DNA from: Algoriphagus aestuariicola
GTDB lineage: Bacteria > Bacteroidota > Bacteroidia > Cytophagales > Cyclobacteriaceae
Length of the DNA: 64,000 nt
Direction of reading: 5' to 3'
Assembly: GCF_017254835.1 (NCBI RefSeq)
Contig: NZ_JAFKCW010000004.1
Coordinates: 124,001 to 188,000 of the forward strand
Shown: positions 53,176 to 62,889 of the stretch, piece after piece
How positions within the stretch are numbered: position 1 is the first letter of the stretch
How the letters are laid out: each line of letters begins with the position of its first letter
The notes under the pieces: generated by a model
Told to the model about the DNA's origin: nothing
The model's database searches: none
The model's input: only the letters and a program-made list of their open reading frames with translations
Translations under genes and position numbers: made by a program

Positions 53176-54024
53176 ATGAAATACCTCTTTTTACTCTATT
53201 TGACTTTTTTTGGAACGGTTGCGTTCGCCCAAGAGCAGTTTGATCCCAAGGGGTCCGGACATGTTTTAATCTGGCAGGATGAATTCGACCAAAATGGGAA
53301 AGTCGATCCCGCCAAGTGGAGCTTTGAAAAGGGCTTTGTCCGAAATCAGGAACTGCAGTGGTATCAGGAAGATAATGCCAGCGTGGATGGCGGCCATCTG
53401 ATCATCACGGGAAGAAGAGAGAACGTTCCCAATTCGGGATATGAGGCAGGTAAACAGGACTGGCGAAAGGCGCGCAGAGCTGCAGACTACACTTCCTCAA
53501 GCATCCACACCCGAGGAAAATTCGAGTTCAAGTATGGCGTAGTAGAAGTAAGGGCGAAAATTGACACGGCTTCCGGAATGTGGCCAGCAATCTGGACATT
53601 GGGGGTAAAAAATCCCTGGCCCGCCAACGGAGAGATCGATATCATGGAGTTTTATCGGGTGAAAAACCAACCTACCATTCTCGCCAATGCCGCCTGGGCA
53701 GACCGAGGACAATATCGGGCTATATGGGACGAGGAGAAAATCCCTTTCTGGGAGTTTTTGAGATCGGATATCGACTGGCCTTCAAAATTCCACCTTTGGA
53801 GAATGGAATGGGATGAACATTTCATCCGGCTATTTCTGGACGGCCGATTGCTCAATGAAATCGATCTTTCGAAGACACTCAACCCGGATGGCTTCAATCC
53901 CTTTCACCAACCCCATTATCTCTTGCTCAATCTGGCGATCGGCGGCAATGGAGGCGACCCGAGTGAAAGTACTTTTCCTAAGGAATATCGGGTGGACTAC
54001 ATTAGGGTCTATCAAAAGAGGTAA
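53176..54024 (+). CDS. secreted GH16 glucanase (laminarinase-like)
   Basis: A 282-residue exported glycoside hydrolase. ATG 53176 (MKYLFLLYLTFFGTVAFAQ) gives a clean signal peptide; an ATG four codons earlier is possible. The GH16 catalytic stretch is GEIDIMEF (nucleophile Glu153, Asp155, acid/base Glu158). Substrate-groove residues lie in GMWPAIWTLG and the barrel end is NLAIGGNGG. Likely substrates are beta-1,3(-1,4)-glucans such as laminarin. There is no SusC/D pair nearby, so it is not in a typical utilisation locus. The 280-nt upstream gap holds nothing clear. Confidence 0.92.
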   Translation: MKYLFLLYLTFFGTVAFAQEQFDPKGSGHVLIWQDEFDQNGKVDPAKWSFEKGFVRNQELQWYQEDNASVDGGHLIITGRRENVPNSGYEAGKQDWRKARRAADYTSSSIHTRGKFEFKYGVVEVRAKIDTASGMWPAIWTLGVKNPWPANGEIDIMEFYRVKNQPTILANAAWADRGQYRAIWDEEKIPFWEFLRSDIDWPSKFHLWRMEWDEHFIRLFLDGRLLNEIDLSKTLNPDGFNPFHQPHYLLLNLAIGGNGGDPSESTFPKEYRVDYIRVYQKR

Positions 54025-54038
54025 GAGGTCTGGGCGTT

Positions 54039-54770
54039 TCAGTCAAAGGTCTTGGAACTGTCGGCAATCATTTCGTTCAATTCCCTCATTTCTTTTTCTG
54101 TCAGATCCCTCCACGTGCCCACCGGGATGTCAAGATGGATGTTCATGATCCGGATACGCTTCAGCTGCTTGACGGTGTAGCCTAGAAATTCGCACATGCG
54201 CCGAATCTGGCGATTGAGTCCCTGAGTGAGGATGATGCGAAACTTAAACTTTGTGATCAGTTCGACTTTGCAGGGATCGGTCACTGTGCCTAGGATAGGG
54301 ATGCCAGTTGACATCTTTCGGATAAAATTTGCATCAATGGGCCGATCCACCGTCACGATGTATTCCTTTTCGTGGTTGTTTTTGGATCGTAGGATTTTGT
54401 TGACGATGTCCCCCTCGCTGGTCAACAAGATCAGCCCCTCGCTGTCCTTATCCAGTCGGCCAATCGGAAATATACGCTCCGGATGTCCGATGAAGTCGAT
54501 GATGTTGTTTTTTTCTCCCTTGACATCAGTCGTAGAGACAATACCAACAGGCTTGTTGAAGGCGATGTAGGTGTGGACTTTTTTTGGCTTTCCTATCAGC
54601 TTGCCGTCCACCCGCACTTCATCTTGGGGAAAAACCTTGGTGCCGAGCTCCGGAAGTTTGCCGTTGATGGTGATCCTATTTTGCTCCAGTAGCTGGTCAG
54701 CTGCTCGTCTAGAGCAAAAGCCAACCTCGCTGAGGTATTTGTTGATCCGTATCGAAGAATCCTCGCTCAT
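54039..54770 (-). CDS. rluF: 23S rRNA pseudouridine synthase, RluF-like
   Basis: A 243-residue RsuA/RluB/E/F-family enzyme. ATG 54770 gives MSEDSSIRINKYLSEVGFCSRRAADQLL, an S4-like RNA-binding domain (1-60). The catalytic domain follows, with the active-site Asp in GRLDKDSEGLILLT and QGLNRQIRRMCEFLGY. Internal blocks such as AFNKPVGIVSTTD fit RluF (which modifies U2604). It is preceded by the strong terminator of the M23 gene, so it may need its own promoter. Confidence 0.88.
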   Translation of the reverse strand: MSEDSSIRINKYLSEVGFCSRRAADQLLEQNRITINGKLPELGTKVFPQDEVRVDGKLIGKPKKVHTYIAFNKPVGIVSTTDVKGEKNNIIDFIGHPERIFPIGRLDKDSEGLILLTSEGDIVNKILRSKNNHEKEYIVTVDRPIDANFIRKMSTGIPILGTVTDPCKVELITKFKFRIILTQGLNRQIRRMCEFLGYTVKQLKRIRIMNIHLDIPVGTWRDLTEKEMRELNEMIADSSKTFD

Positions 54771-54818
54771 AGAAAAAGAAAATGGATTTGATCCCAAAGT
54801 TACCGGATCAAATCCATT
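54770..54818 (-). terminator. intrinsic terminator of the M23 peptidase gene
   Basis: AATGGATTTGATCC and GGATCAAATCCATT form a perfect 14-bp stem with a 10-nt loop (54781-54818). On the minus strand it is followed by a T-rich tract (TTTTCTTTTTCT) that ends directly at the rluF ATG. Confidence 0.85.
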
Positions 54819-54841
54819 CTTGAAATTTCGGTATGGTTTAC

Positions 54842-56146
54842 TTAAAACCCCTGGATGGCCAGCGAATCGGACACGGCCGCCAGCAATCGCTTTTCTCCCT
54901 CGAGAGGAATGGAGGCCAAGAGAGTGAAGGACTCGGCTTTTTTGGAATTAAAGGCAGCCAGATTTGCTCGGGAGATTGGTTCTGAAGGTGGGATTTCCTC
55001 AGCCAGCCAGTCTTCCTGCTTTCCATTTTTCCAGAATCTAAAACAGAGATGGGGCCCAGTGGCAAGCCCAGTACTTCCGACGTAGCCGATCACCTGTCCT
55101 TGCGATACGCGAGTGCCCTTTCTGATGCCTTTACCAATTTTGGACATGTGCAGGTATTGAGTCGTATAGGTTCCGTTGTGTTTGATTTTTACGTAGTTGC
55201 CATTGGCTGAGGTGTATCTGGCTTCTACTACGGTTCCCTCACCTACGCTTCGGATTTCTGTACCCGTCCTTGCGGCATAGTCAGTGCCCAAATGCGGCTT
55301 GTATCGTTTTTGGACCGGATGAAATCTCTTCAGGTTATATCTTGAACTGATCCGGGTGTATTCCAGTGGATCTCTCAGAAACGCTTTTTTCAATGAATTC
55401 CCGTCTTGGTCGAAGAAATTCAGCTCCCCATTTTGCTCAAAGGGAATGGCGTGGTAGGGCTTACCGTTGTGTAGGAAGTATGCGAGCTGAATGCCCGAGA
55501 CATCTACCACCTTTCCGTCTACGATTTTCTCCTCATATACCACCTTGAATTCATCGCCTCTTTGCAAAGCTTGAAAATCAACAGACCAGCCGAAGAGGTC
55601 GGCAAATTTGTTGATCACAGCTACGGACACGTCCTTTTTGTCCATATCGACGTAGAGTGAGCTTTGGATAGTGCCACCTATTTCCCGAGTGCGATACTCC
55701 GCTGGCTTTTCGGCCTTGTAGATATCCATGGAGTCCAGGTTGAACACCACATACTCGGCAGGATTGGGCTCGTAGATGAAAAACTGGGCCATTTCCGAAG
55801 CGGATTGGGAAATGACCGTAAACTTTTTGTTGGCGGCGATACCCCTTACGTCAAAAACGCTCTTGGACTTTTTGGCAATCTCGTCGATGATCTGGTAGGG
55901 AACATTGAAGGGAGAAAGTATGGAGGCTAGGGTTTGGTTTTTGCTGACCGTACCTTCCACGATATTGAGGCCGGTGACGTTGATGCCGTAGAGGAAGACT
56001 TCTTTTTCCTTCTTGACAGCTGTACTGTCGATCGAGGCTACCATTTGATCCTCAGAGGGGGCCGCATCTTTGGTAGTGAGTTGGAAAATGACACCGGCTC
56101 CCAGGGTGAGAGCAAGAGCTGCGATGCCTATCCATTTATTGTTCAT
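54842..56146 (-). CDS. M23-family peptidoglycan endopeptidase with Cys in the zinc site
   Basis: A 434-residue envelope protein with an N-terminal signal anchor (5-24). A long N-terminal region with LysM/OapA-like features precedes the peptidase domain (about 275-385). Zinc ligands His285 and Asp289 are in HLGTDYA; QYLHMSKIG supplies another His. The usual H-x-H reads TGPHLCFRFWKNG, with Cys368 replacing the second His. Cys can still bind zinc, and HxC forms are, as far as I recall, common in Bacteroidota. Likely cuts peptide cross-links. It diverges from aspS. Confidence 0.9.
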   Translation of the reverse strand: MNNKWIGIAALALTLGAGVIFQLTTKDAAPSEDQMVASIDSTAVKKEKEVFLYGINVTGLNIVEGTVSKNQTLASILSPFNVPYQIIDEIAKKSKSVFDVRGIAANKKFTVISQSASEMAQFFIYEPNPAEYVVFNLDSMDIYKAEKPAEYRTREIGGTIQSSLYVDMDKKDVSVAVINKFADLFGWSVDFQALQRGDEFKVVYEEKIVDGKVVDVSGIQLAYFLHNGKPYHAIPFEQNGELNFFDQDGNSLKKAFLRDPLEYTRISSRYNLKRFHPVQKRYKPHLGTDYAARTGTEIRSVGEGTVVEARYTSANGNYVKIKHNGTYTTQYLHMSKIGKGIRKGTRVSQGQVIGYVGSTGLATGPHLCFRFWKNGKQEDWLAEEIPPSEPISRANLAAFNSKKAESFTLLASIPLEGEKRLLAAVSDSLAIQGF

Positions 56147-56406
56147 TAATCGCTGATTTTTAGAGAATAAGGAAGAATTTGATTTCTAATCAAGAGAAAT
56201 TGTAGGGCAATTCCAAACGAATCGCTCCAGAATACGTTAGCAGCGCCAATTTTCGTGCCGCAATGTTGCAGAAACCGGCTGGGATTCCAAATCTACTGAT
56301 TTTTAACTTTTTAAAATTTGTTAAAGAAATTGGGTGATCAGGAAGTAGAATCTTGCTTTTGTTGCGAATCTTACAAGTGGAAACGCTGATCTCTGGATCA
56401 ATTATT

Positions 56407-56414
56407 TATCTTTG
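56407..56414 (+). promoter_or_regulatory. candidate -7 element of aspS
   Basis: TATCTTTG matches TAnnTTTG, 27 nt before the aspS ATG. No TTTG is found at the standard -33 distance. Confidence 0.45.
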
Positions 56415-56441
56415 ACCTCCCAAAAAAATCAAGGATTCAAA

Positions 56442-58199
56442 ATGTTGAGAACTCATACTTGTGGCGAACTTCGCCTCGACCATGTAAATCTGGAAGTGAC
56501 TCTTGCGGGCTGGGTTCAGCGAGTCCGTAACAAAGGCGGATTGATCTGGGTGGATCTTCGCGACAGATATGGCGTGACTCAGCTGATCTTTGAAGAAGGA
56601 TCCACGGACAAAACCTTGCTGCAAAAAGCGGCCGATCTCGGTCGGGAGTTTGTCGTATCCGCTAATGGAACAGTCATCGAGCGAACTGCCAAGAACGACA
56701 AAATGCCAACCGGATCCATCGAAATCAAAGTCTCCCGGCTGGAAGTACTCAATGCGGCCAAGATCCCTCCATTCATCATTGAGGATGAGACGGACGGTGG
56801 TGACGAGCTTCGTATGAAATATCGATACCTCGACTTGAGGAGGAATGTGGTGAGGGAGAAGCTCCAACTACGCCACCGCATGATGCAGGAAACCCGCAAG
56901 TACATGGATGGTCAAGACTTCATAGAGGTGGAGACGCCTGTGCTGATCAAATCGACACCGGAAGGAGCAAGGGACTTTGTGGTGCCGAGCAGGACGAACC
57001 CTGGAGAGTTTTATGCTTTGCCCCAATCTCCCCAGACCTTCAAGCAGCTGTTGATGGTGAGTGGTTTTGATAGATATTTTCAGATTGTCAAATGTTTCCG
57101 TGACGAAGACTTGCGAGCAGACCGTCAGCCGGAGTTTACGCAGATTGACTGTGAAATGGCCTTCGTCACGCAGGAAGATATCCTGAACACTTTCGAGGGC
57201 TTGGTGAAGCACCTGTTTTCATCGGTGAAAGGAGTCGATCTCGGCTACGTTGAGCATATGACTTTTGCGGATGCGATGAAATACTATGGCAACGACAAGC
57301 CGGACCTGCGCTTCGACATGAAATTCGTCGAGCTGAATGAGGTGGCAAAAGGCAAAGGCTTTGGTATTTTTGACAATGCGGAACTGGTCGTCGGCATCTG
57401 TGCCAAAGGCGCCGCCGAATACACCAGAAAACAAATCGACGAACTGACCGAATGGGTGAAGCGTCCTCAGATCGGCGCAAAGGGGCTGATATATGCCCGA
57501 TATAACGCCGATGGAACGCTGAAATCCAGTGTGGACAAATTTTATACAGCTGAGGATCTCAAGACCTGGGCCGATGCTTTCGGGGCGGAGCCCGGTGATC
57601 TGATGCTGGTGCTCAGTGGAGATGCCAAGTCCGTCAGAAAGCAACTTTCGGAGCTGAGACTGAAGATGGGCGAGGATCTGGGCCTGCGTGACCGCAGCAA
57701 GTTTAAGCCGCTATGGGTCGTCGATTTCCCGCTTTTGGAATGGGACGAGGAGACCAAGCGCTACCACGCGATGCACCATCCGTTTACGTCTCCTAAGCGT
57801 GAGGACATTCCTTTGCTGGAGACTGACCCTGGAGCTGTTCGCGCCAACGCATACGATCTGGTTATCAACGGCGTGGAAATAGGTGGCGGTTCGATTCGAA
57901 TCCATGACCGCAGTACCCAGCAACTGATGTTCACGCATTTGGGCTTTAGCGATGAGGAAGCCCAAAAGCAATTTGGCTTTCTCATGGAAGCCTTCGAGTA
58001 CGGTGCGCCGCCACATGGAGGGATAGCATTCGGATTTGATCGGCTTTGCGCGATTTTTGGCGGCTCTGACTCGATCCGTGATTACATTGCTTTCCCGAAA
58101 AACAATTCAGGAAGAGACGTGATGATCGACTCGCCAAGTACTATAGCAGACGAACAATTAAAGGAACTTTCGATTCGGGTGAGCCTGGAGCAAAAATAG
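56442..58199 (+). CDS. aspS: aspartyl-tRNA synthetase
   Basis: A 585-residue bacterial-type class II synthetase charging tRNA-Asp. ATG 56442 ([11 protein letters not shown]) begins the anticodon-binding OB domain ([22 protein letters not shown]). The catalytic core contains motif 1 (FIEVETPVL), motif 2 ([24 protein letters not shown]), the bacterial GAD insertion and motif 3 ([15 protein letters not shown]). Length is standard. It is monocistronic and followed by a hairpin terminator. An upstream in-frame start would overlap the -7 motif. Confidence 0.98.
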   Translation: MLRTHTCGELRLDHVNLEVTLAGWVQRVRNKGGLIWVDLRDRYGVTQLIFEEGSTDKTLLQKAADLGREFVVSANGTVIERTAKNDKMPTGSIEIKVSRLEVLNAAKIPPFIIEDETDGGDELRMKYRYLDLRRNVVREKLQLRHRMMQETRKYMDGQDFIEVETPVLIKSTPEGARDFVVPSRTNPGEFYALPQSPQTFKQLLMVSGFDRYFQIVKCFRDEDLRADRQPEFTQIDCEMAFVTQEDILNTFEGLVKHLFSSVKGVDLGYVEHMTFADAMKYYGNDKPDLRFDMKFVELNEVAKGKGFGIFDNAELVVGICAKGAAEYTRKQIDELTEWVKRPQIGAKGLIYARYNADGTLKSSVDKFYTAEDLKTWADAFGAEPGDLMLVLSGDAKSVRKQLSELRLKMGEDLGLRDRSKFKPLWVVDFPLLEWDEETKRYHAMHHPFTSPKREDIPLLETDPGAVRANAYDLVINGVEIGGGSIRIHDRSTQQLMFTHLGFSDEEAQKQFGFLMEAFEYGAPPHGGIAFGFDRLCAIFGGSDSIRDYIAFPKNNSGRDVMIDSPSTIADEQLKELSIRVSLEQK

Positions 58200-58201
58200 G
58201 G

Positions 58202-58223
58202 AAAGGGGCTTCGGCCCTTTTTT
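58202..58223 (+). terminator. intrinsic terminator of aspS
   Basis: AAAGGGGC pairs with GCCCTTTT (one G-T pair) around a TTCG tetraloop, with a T6 tract. Confidence 0.88.
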
Positions 58224-58235
58224 ATTTGAATTGAT

Positions 58236-58340
58236 TTTTAGCCACCAAGAGCGCTAAGGAATTACACCAACCTTTCTTTTGAAACGTCGGCTTCTGCCTT
58301 TGTGCTCTTGAACTCCCTTTGGGATTTTGCGTTTGTTTGG
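58236..58340. repeat. degenerate imperfect inverted repeat (GCCACCAAGA-type element)
   Basis: The gap holds TTTTTAGCCACCAAGAG at its left end. AAGAGCGCTAAGG (58247-58259) pairs with CCTTTGTGCTCTT (58297-58309) with three mismatches. This resembles the family of dispersed palindromes beginning GCCACCAAG and ending CTTTGTG...CTTGGTGGC that I know from many Bacteroidota genomes. It looks like an old, decayed copy and has no coding potential. Confidence 0.4.
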
Positions 58341-58402
58341 AGTTTTTCAAGCTATCTGACTAGCCGCCAAATCTCTGCTTTCCTTTGTCGGTGTGGTTTT
58401 TC

Positions 58403-59119
58403 TCAACGGGGATTGATCAGATAGGAGCGAATTCCCATCACGATCAGCAGCTGGGCGATGGCGTAGGTTCCCATGATTACTATGCCCGATTCAGCGAAAT
58501 CCTGAAAAAACCTGCTGATTGCAATCGCACCGTCTGAGATGAAAAAAAGCACCGCACCGATAAAGACCTGCCAAAACGAGGTGGCATTGCACTTTTTGTA
58601 TCGCTCCCGAGCCGTTGCAACCATCGCCACGATTACGATGATGTAGGCAATCACGGGGACTTTTAGAGCGCCAAGGTTGGCATGGATTAAGTAATAAACG
58701 AATGCCGCTGAAAGATAAATGGGTAGATTGAGAAGAAAGGACTTTACGAAATTTACGTGCTCCAATCTGTTGGGACTTTGCTGCGCTATCCTGAATCCGA
58801 TAATATAGCAGACGTGAGCCATCAAAAATGCCCCAAGCCCATAGACAAAAAGTTGGGACCACAACAATAGGATGTCTCCGATCCAAGAAAAGATCAGTGC
58901 CCCAAGGATCGATTTGGTGAGGAGAGTGGAAGCTATCGGCCGGGTGATTTGGTAGAAATAGGCAATCAAGCCCAGAAGAATCAACGGTTTCGAGTAAAAC
59001 CTCATCGAGGAATTGCCTTCGACCAAGAAAGCCAAGTCAGCCAAGGTAGCTGCCAAAAACAAATAGAGCCAAACAATGTTTTTATCTTTCAATGGAATAA
59101 TATTCTGTTTTTCGGCCAA
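58403..59119 (-). CDS. lysoplasmalogenase (YhhN/TMEM86 family)
   Basis: A membrane protein of up to 238 residues with about eight helices. The family's acidic residues occur in FSWIGDILLLW and FFISDGAIAISRF. YhhN-family enzymes hydrolyse the vinyl-ether bond of lysoplasmalogens; in aerobic bacteria the substrate is uncertain. The start is ambiguous. TTG 59119 (MAEKQNIIPL) overlaps a perfect TATATTTG -7 motif (59117-59124), so TTG 59089 (MKDKNIVWLYL) may be the true start. No early ATG exists. It is a single gene. Confidence 0.85.
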   Translation of the reverse strand: MAEKQNIIPLKDKNIVWLYLFLAATLADLAFLVEGNSSMRFYSKPLILLGLIAYFYQITRPIASTLLTKSILGALIFSWIGDILLLWSQLFVYGLGAFLMAHVCYIIGFRIAQQSPNRLEHVNFVKSFLLNLPIYLSAAFVYYLIHANLGALKVPVIAYIIVIVAMVATARERYKKCNATSFWQVFIGAVLFFISDGAIAISRFFQDFAESGIVIMGTYAIAQLLIVMGIRSYLINPR

Positions 59120-59124
59120 ATATA
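59117..59124 (-). promoter_or_regulatory. candidate -7 element of the lysoplasmalogenase gene
   Basis: The minus strand reads TATATTTG (TAnnTTTG). It overlaps the most upstream TTG start, which argues for a downstream start. No clear -33 element. Confidence 0.35.
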
Positions 59125-59438
59125 GAGGAAATTACTGCTTGTAACTGCGCCGGACGTCTCTGTGTTTGGAATTTGAAAACGGAAGTTTTTCCGAATTCTG
59201 GTCTAAGAAGATTTGCATTTTTGGGATTTTTTGTCGGATTTTTTTAAAACGCCTTCAATAATCTCAAGTTTTTGCTCAAAACAACACAAAAAATGTTGGG
59301 CATGGGGTGTTAAGCTTTCGTTAAAAAATGTGAAATTTGGATAGCAAAACTTAATGTTAACTACCCAACTTTGCTGGGGGGCAAACTTACCTTTACAGGG
59401 ATTTTCTATCAAAACCAACTTTCAACAATCAAAATCTT
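59125..59438. other. 314-nt divergent intergenic region upstream of the Oar-like receptor
   Basis: No gene seen. The region is AT-rich with several TTTTTT runs. A TACCTTTA at about 59389-59396 is a one-mismatch -7 candidate for the receptor gene, with TTTG 14 nt upstream. No hairpin or repeat of note. Confidence 0.3.
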
Positions 59439-62400
59439 ATGAGGCAAAATTTACTGAAAAACTTGATGGCAGTGGTGATTTTGGTGCTCAGCTCCGGAAT
59501 TGCCTTGTCTCAGGGTGTGACTACGTCGGGTATCTCTGGGGTAGTGACCGAGTCAAACGGAGAGCCGCTTCCCGGAGCGAATGTCGTCGCTACCCACTTG
59601 CCGTCCGGTACACGGTATGGGGCCGTTTCCAACCTGGATGGTAAGTATTCGATTCCGGGAATGCGAGTAGGGGGGCCTTACAGGCTTTCGGTTTCATTTA
59701 TTGGATTTGCCACGCAGGATGTGGAAGGTATCGTCCTTTCTCTCGGCGTGTTTTCCAACGTGAACGTGATCCTGCTCGAAGATGGGCAGGAGCTGAATGA
59801 AGTGTTGGTGACCGCCAGTGCCAACAACATCTTCTCCAATGAGAGAACCGGCGCGAGCACGTCTATTGATAACCGCGCGCTGACCAAGCTACCTACCATT
59901 TCGAGAAACATCAACGACTTCACTCGACTGACTCCCCAGTCCAACGGACAGTCTTTCGCCGGTCAGGATTCCCGACTGAACAACATTACCGTTGACGGTT
60001 CCTATTTCAACAACTCCTTTGGATTGGGTAGCGGAAGCAATCCAGGCGGAAGAACGGGTGTATCCCCGATCTCCCTGGATGCGATCGAGCAGATCTCCGT
60101 CAATGTGGCCCCTTATGACGTGAGACAAGGCAACTTCACTGGCGCGGGTGTGAATACAGTTACCCGTTCCGGTACAAATGAGTTTTCGGGTTCTGCTTAC
60201 TATTTCTGGAGAAACAACAACAACGTGGGTACAGAAGCAGGTGAGAACACTTTCAACCCCGGCGACTTTACATACAACCAGATTGGTTTCAGACTGGGCG
60301 GTCCTATCATCAAGGATAAACTATTCTTCTTTGCCTCCTTTGAGGACGAAAAAGAAGCAAGACCAGGCACTACCTGGAGAGCAAGGGTCGGAGATGAGCC
60401 GATTGAAGGGAACGTAACCCGCGTTCTAGCTTCCGACTTGGATCAGCTGAGCAGCTTCCTGAGAGATAATTTTGACTACGAGACAGGACCTTACCAAGGA
60501 TACGACAACGAAACGCTCGGTACCAAATTTCTTGTAAAGCTCGATTACAACATCAACGACAAAAACAAGTTGAGCTTGAGATACAACCATCTAAACTCCT
60601 CCACAGATGTGTTAATGTCCAACTCTTCCTCTTTAGGCTTCGGAAACAGAAACCTGAGACCTCAAGCGCTTAACTTTCAAAACTCCAATTATAGCATCTT
60701 GGAAAACATCCGTTCGGTAGTTGCCGAATTGAACACCCGAATCAAGGACAACATGACCAACAACCTGATCGTGGGCTATACCTATCAGGATGAGAGTCGG
60801 GGCTACAAAGGGGAGTTTTTCCCAATGGTGGATATCTTGGAAGATGGAGCCACCTACACTTCGTTTGGTTTTGAGCCCTTCACCCCGAACAATGAGTTGA
60901 GGTACAAAACCTTTCAGATCCAGGATAATGTGCAGATCTTCAAAGGAAACCACACAATCACTGCTGGTTTCAGCTATGAATACTACGAGTCTGAAAACGT
61001 CTTCTTCCCAGGCTCCCAGTCTGCCTATGTATACAATTCACTGGAGGACTTCTATACCGACGCGAACAACTTTCTGGAAAATGGAAACACAGTTCCCTCA
61101 GGAGTGGACTTAAGAAGGTTCCAAGTAAGATGGAACAACATTCCAGGCTCAGACAAGCCAGTTCAGATGCTGAAAGTGAATTATGCGGGAATTTATGGAC
61201 AGGATGAAATTCAGGTAAGATCTAACTTTAAGGCCACCGTAGGACTGAGGATCGATGTACCGTTCTTTGGTGAGACGGCTTTGAGAAACGAAGCTGTAGA
61301 GGCGATGAACTTTAGAAATCCCGCGGGTGAGACCGTGGAGTTCAGGACAGACCAACTGCCCGAAGCAAATATTCTTTGGTCTCCAAGAGTTGGCTTCAAC
61401 TGGGATGTTTTCAACAATCTGAGAACCCAGGTTAGAGGCGGTACTGGGATTTTTACCGGTCGTCCGGCCTATGTCTGGATATCAAACCAAGTGGGTAACA
61501 ACGGTATACTCACTGGCTTCGAGCAGCAAGACAATACCCTGACCAGACCATTCAATCCAAATCCTGATAACTACAAGCCAACTCAGGTTACTGGAGAGCC
61601 AGCGTCATCTTATGAATTGGCTTTGATCGAATCCAGCTTTAAGTTTCCGCAGGTTTGGAGGTCCAACATAGCAATTGACCAGCAGCTTCCAGGCGGGGTA
61701 GTGGCCACCGGTGAATTTATCTACAGCTCCGACGTGAATGGAATCGCCTACTATAACGCCAACCTTCCGGCGAGCCAAGCTTCCTACTCCGGTCCAGACA
61801 ACCGACCAAGGTGGACTAGCAACAGAATCAATTCCAACATCCCCAATGCCGTCACCCTGTCCAACCAGGCTGTGGGCAACTCATGGATAGCTTCCGTTTC
61901 CTTGGAAAAGCCCTTTGCAAACGGGCTTTATGTAAAGGCTGCCTATAGCTACGGCAAGTCCAAAAACACTGTAGACCCTGGCTCCATCGCAGCGGGAACA
62001 TGGTTTAACAACCCGATTGCTGGCGATCCAAACAATCCAGTGGTTGGATTTTCCAGCAATACTATGGGAAATCGGGTCTTTGCGGTGGCCTCCTATAGCA
62101 AAGACCTCTTCAAATTTGGCAACACTTCCGTTTCTCTTTTTTGGGAAGGCGTGAACCAAGGTGTAGGTAGTTACAGATTCTCAGGAGACCTGAATGGAGA
62201 CGGTGGAACAAGCAATGACCTGATCTATATCCCGACAAGCACCGGCGAGATGAACTTCCAAGAGTATACTACTGGCGGTGTGACTTTCACTGCCGCGGAG
62301 CAGGCAGCTGCTTGGGAAGCCTATATCCAGCAGGATGAGTATTTGAGCGCCAACCGTGGCAAGTATGCGGAAAGGGGAGGGGCTCTTGCTCCTATGGTGT

Positions 62401-62717
62401 ATCGGGCAGATTTTACTTTTGCTCAGCAGCTTTTCACTAATATCAACGGAAAGAAGAATACACTTGAATTCAGAATTGACATCCTGAATGTCGGCAATTT
62501 GCTGAACAAGGATTGGGGTGTAGGGCAAGCCTTCAACTCAACCCAGCCTTTGGTTGTTCCTACTTCGGCTCAAGGTGGACCGGTTGGCGCCAATGGTCAG
62601 CCGCAATACCGGTTGTTGAGCCAGGGTGGGAGCTTGATTTCAGAGACTTTCACCAAGACTGCTGGCGTTTCCGACGTTTGGAGAATGCAGTTTGGCCTAA
62701 GATATATCTTCAATTGA
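59439..62717 (+). CDS. Oar-like TonB-dependent outer-membrane receptor
   Basis: A 1,092-residue outer-membrane protein. Signal peptide (1-25), carboxypeptidase-regulatory-like domain (about 30-115; ISGVVTESNGEPLPGANVVA, YRLSVSFIGFATQ), plug domain (about 125-250; SRNINDFTRLTPQSNGQSFAGQDSRLNNITVDGS and VNTVTRSGTNEFSGSAYYFWRNNN) and a C-terminal 22-strand-type barrel ending MQFGLRYIFN. This is the Oar/TonB-dependent layout seen in Myxococcus Oar and Bacteroidota homologues. Cargo is unknown. No SusD follows; a strong terminator ends the gene. Confidence 0.92.
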   Translation: MRQNLLKNLMAVVILVLSSGIALSQGVTTSGISGVVTESNGEPLPGANVVATHLPSGTRYGAVSNLDGKYSIPGMRVGGPYRLSVSFIGFATQDVEGIVLSLGVFSNVNVILLEDGQELNEVLVTASANNIFSNERTGASTSIDNRALTKLPTISRNINDFTRLTPQSNGQSFAGQDSRLNNITVDGSYFNNSFGLGSGSNPGGRTGVSPISLDAIEQISVNVAPYDVRQGNFTGAGVNTVTRSGTNEFSGSAYYFWRNNNNVGTEAGENTFNPGDFTYNQIGFRLGGPIIKDKLFFFASFEDEKEARPGTTWRARVGDEPIEGNVTRVLASDLDQLSSFLRDNFDYETGPYQGYDNETLGTKFLVKLDYNINDKNKLSLRYNHLNSSTDVLMSNSSSLGFGNRNLRPQALNFQNSNYSILENIRSVVAELNTRIKDNMTNNLIVGYTYQDESRGYKGEFFPMVDILEDGATYTSFGFEPFTPNNELRYKTFQIQDNVQIFKGNHTITAGFSYEYYESENVFFPGSQSAYVYNSLEDFYTDANNFLENGNTVPSGVDLRRFQVRWNNIPGSDKPVQMLKVNYAGIYGQDEIQVRSNFKATVGLRIDVPFFGETALRNEAVEAMNFRNPAGETVEFRTDQLPEANILWSPRVGFNWDVFNNLRTQVRGGTGIFTGRPAYVWISNQVGNNGILTGFEQQDNTLTRPFNPNPDNYKPTQVTGEPASSYELALIESSFKFPQVWRSNIAIDQQLPGGVVATGEFIYSSDVNGIAYYNANLPASQASYSGPDNRPRWTSNRINSNIPNAVTLSNQAVGNSWIASVSLEKPFANGLYVKAAYSYGKSKNTVDPGSIAAGTWFNNPIAGDPNNPVVGFSSNTMGNRVFAVASYSKDLFKFGNTSVSLFWEGVNQGVGSYRFSGDLNGDGGTSNDLIYIPTSTGEMNFQEYTTGGVTFTAAEQAAAWEAYIQQDEYLSANRGKYAERGGALAPMVYRADFTFAQQLFTNINGKKNTLEFRIDILNVGNLLNKDWGVGQAFNSTQPLVVPTSAQGGPVGANGQPQYRLLSQGGSLISETFTKTAGVSDVWRMQFGLRYIFN

Positions 62718-62735
62718 TCTAGAATTTGAGTTGAC

Positions 62736-62773
62736 AAAAGAGCGCTCCATGAGTTGGAGCGCTCTTTTTTTTT
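62736..62773 (+). terminator. strong intrinsic terminator of the Oar-like gene
   Basis: AAAAGAGCGCTCCA and TGGAGCGCTCTTTT form a perfect 14-bp stem with a 5-nt loop, followed by a further T-run. Confidence 0.95.
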
Positions 62774-62889
62774 GTATTTTTCAACAGGTGATAAAACAAA
62801 CTATGAATTTTTGATCGCCGGCAGTTTTGTTTTAAGCGTGAGGAGTAAGCCAATCGCTTCAATGGTGTCTAATCAATCCTCTATTTTAT

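Noticed and set aside
53004-53243. 79-codon plus-strand frame upstream of the GH16 gene
   Set aside because: It overlaps the signal-peptide region of the GH16 gene in another frame and has no family features.
56406-58016. Long minus-strand frames across aspS
   Set aside because: Antisense shadows of a clearly conserved synthetase gene.
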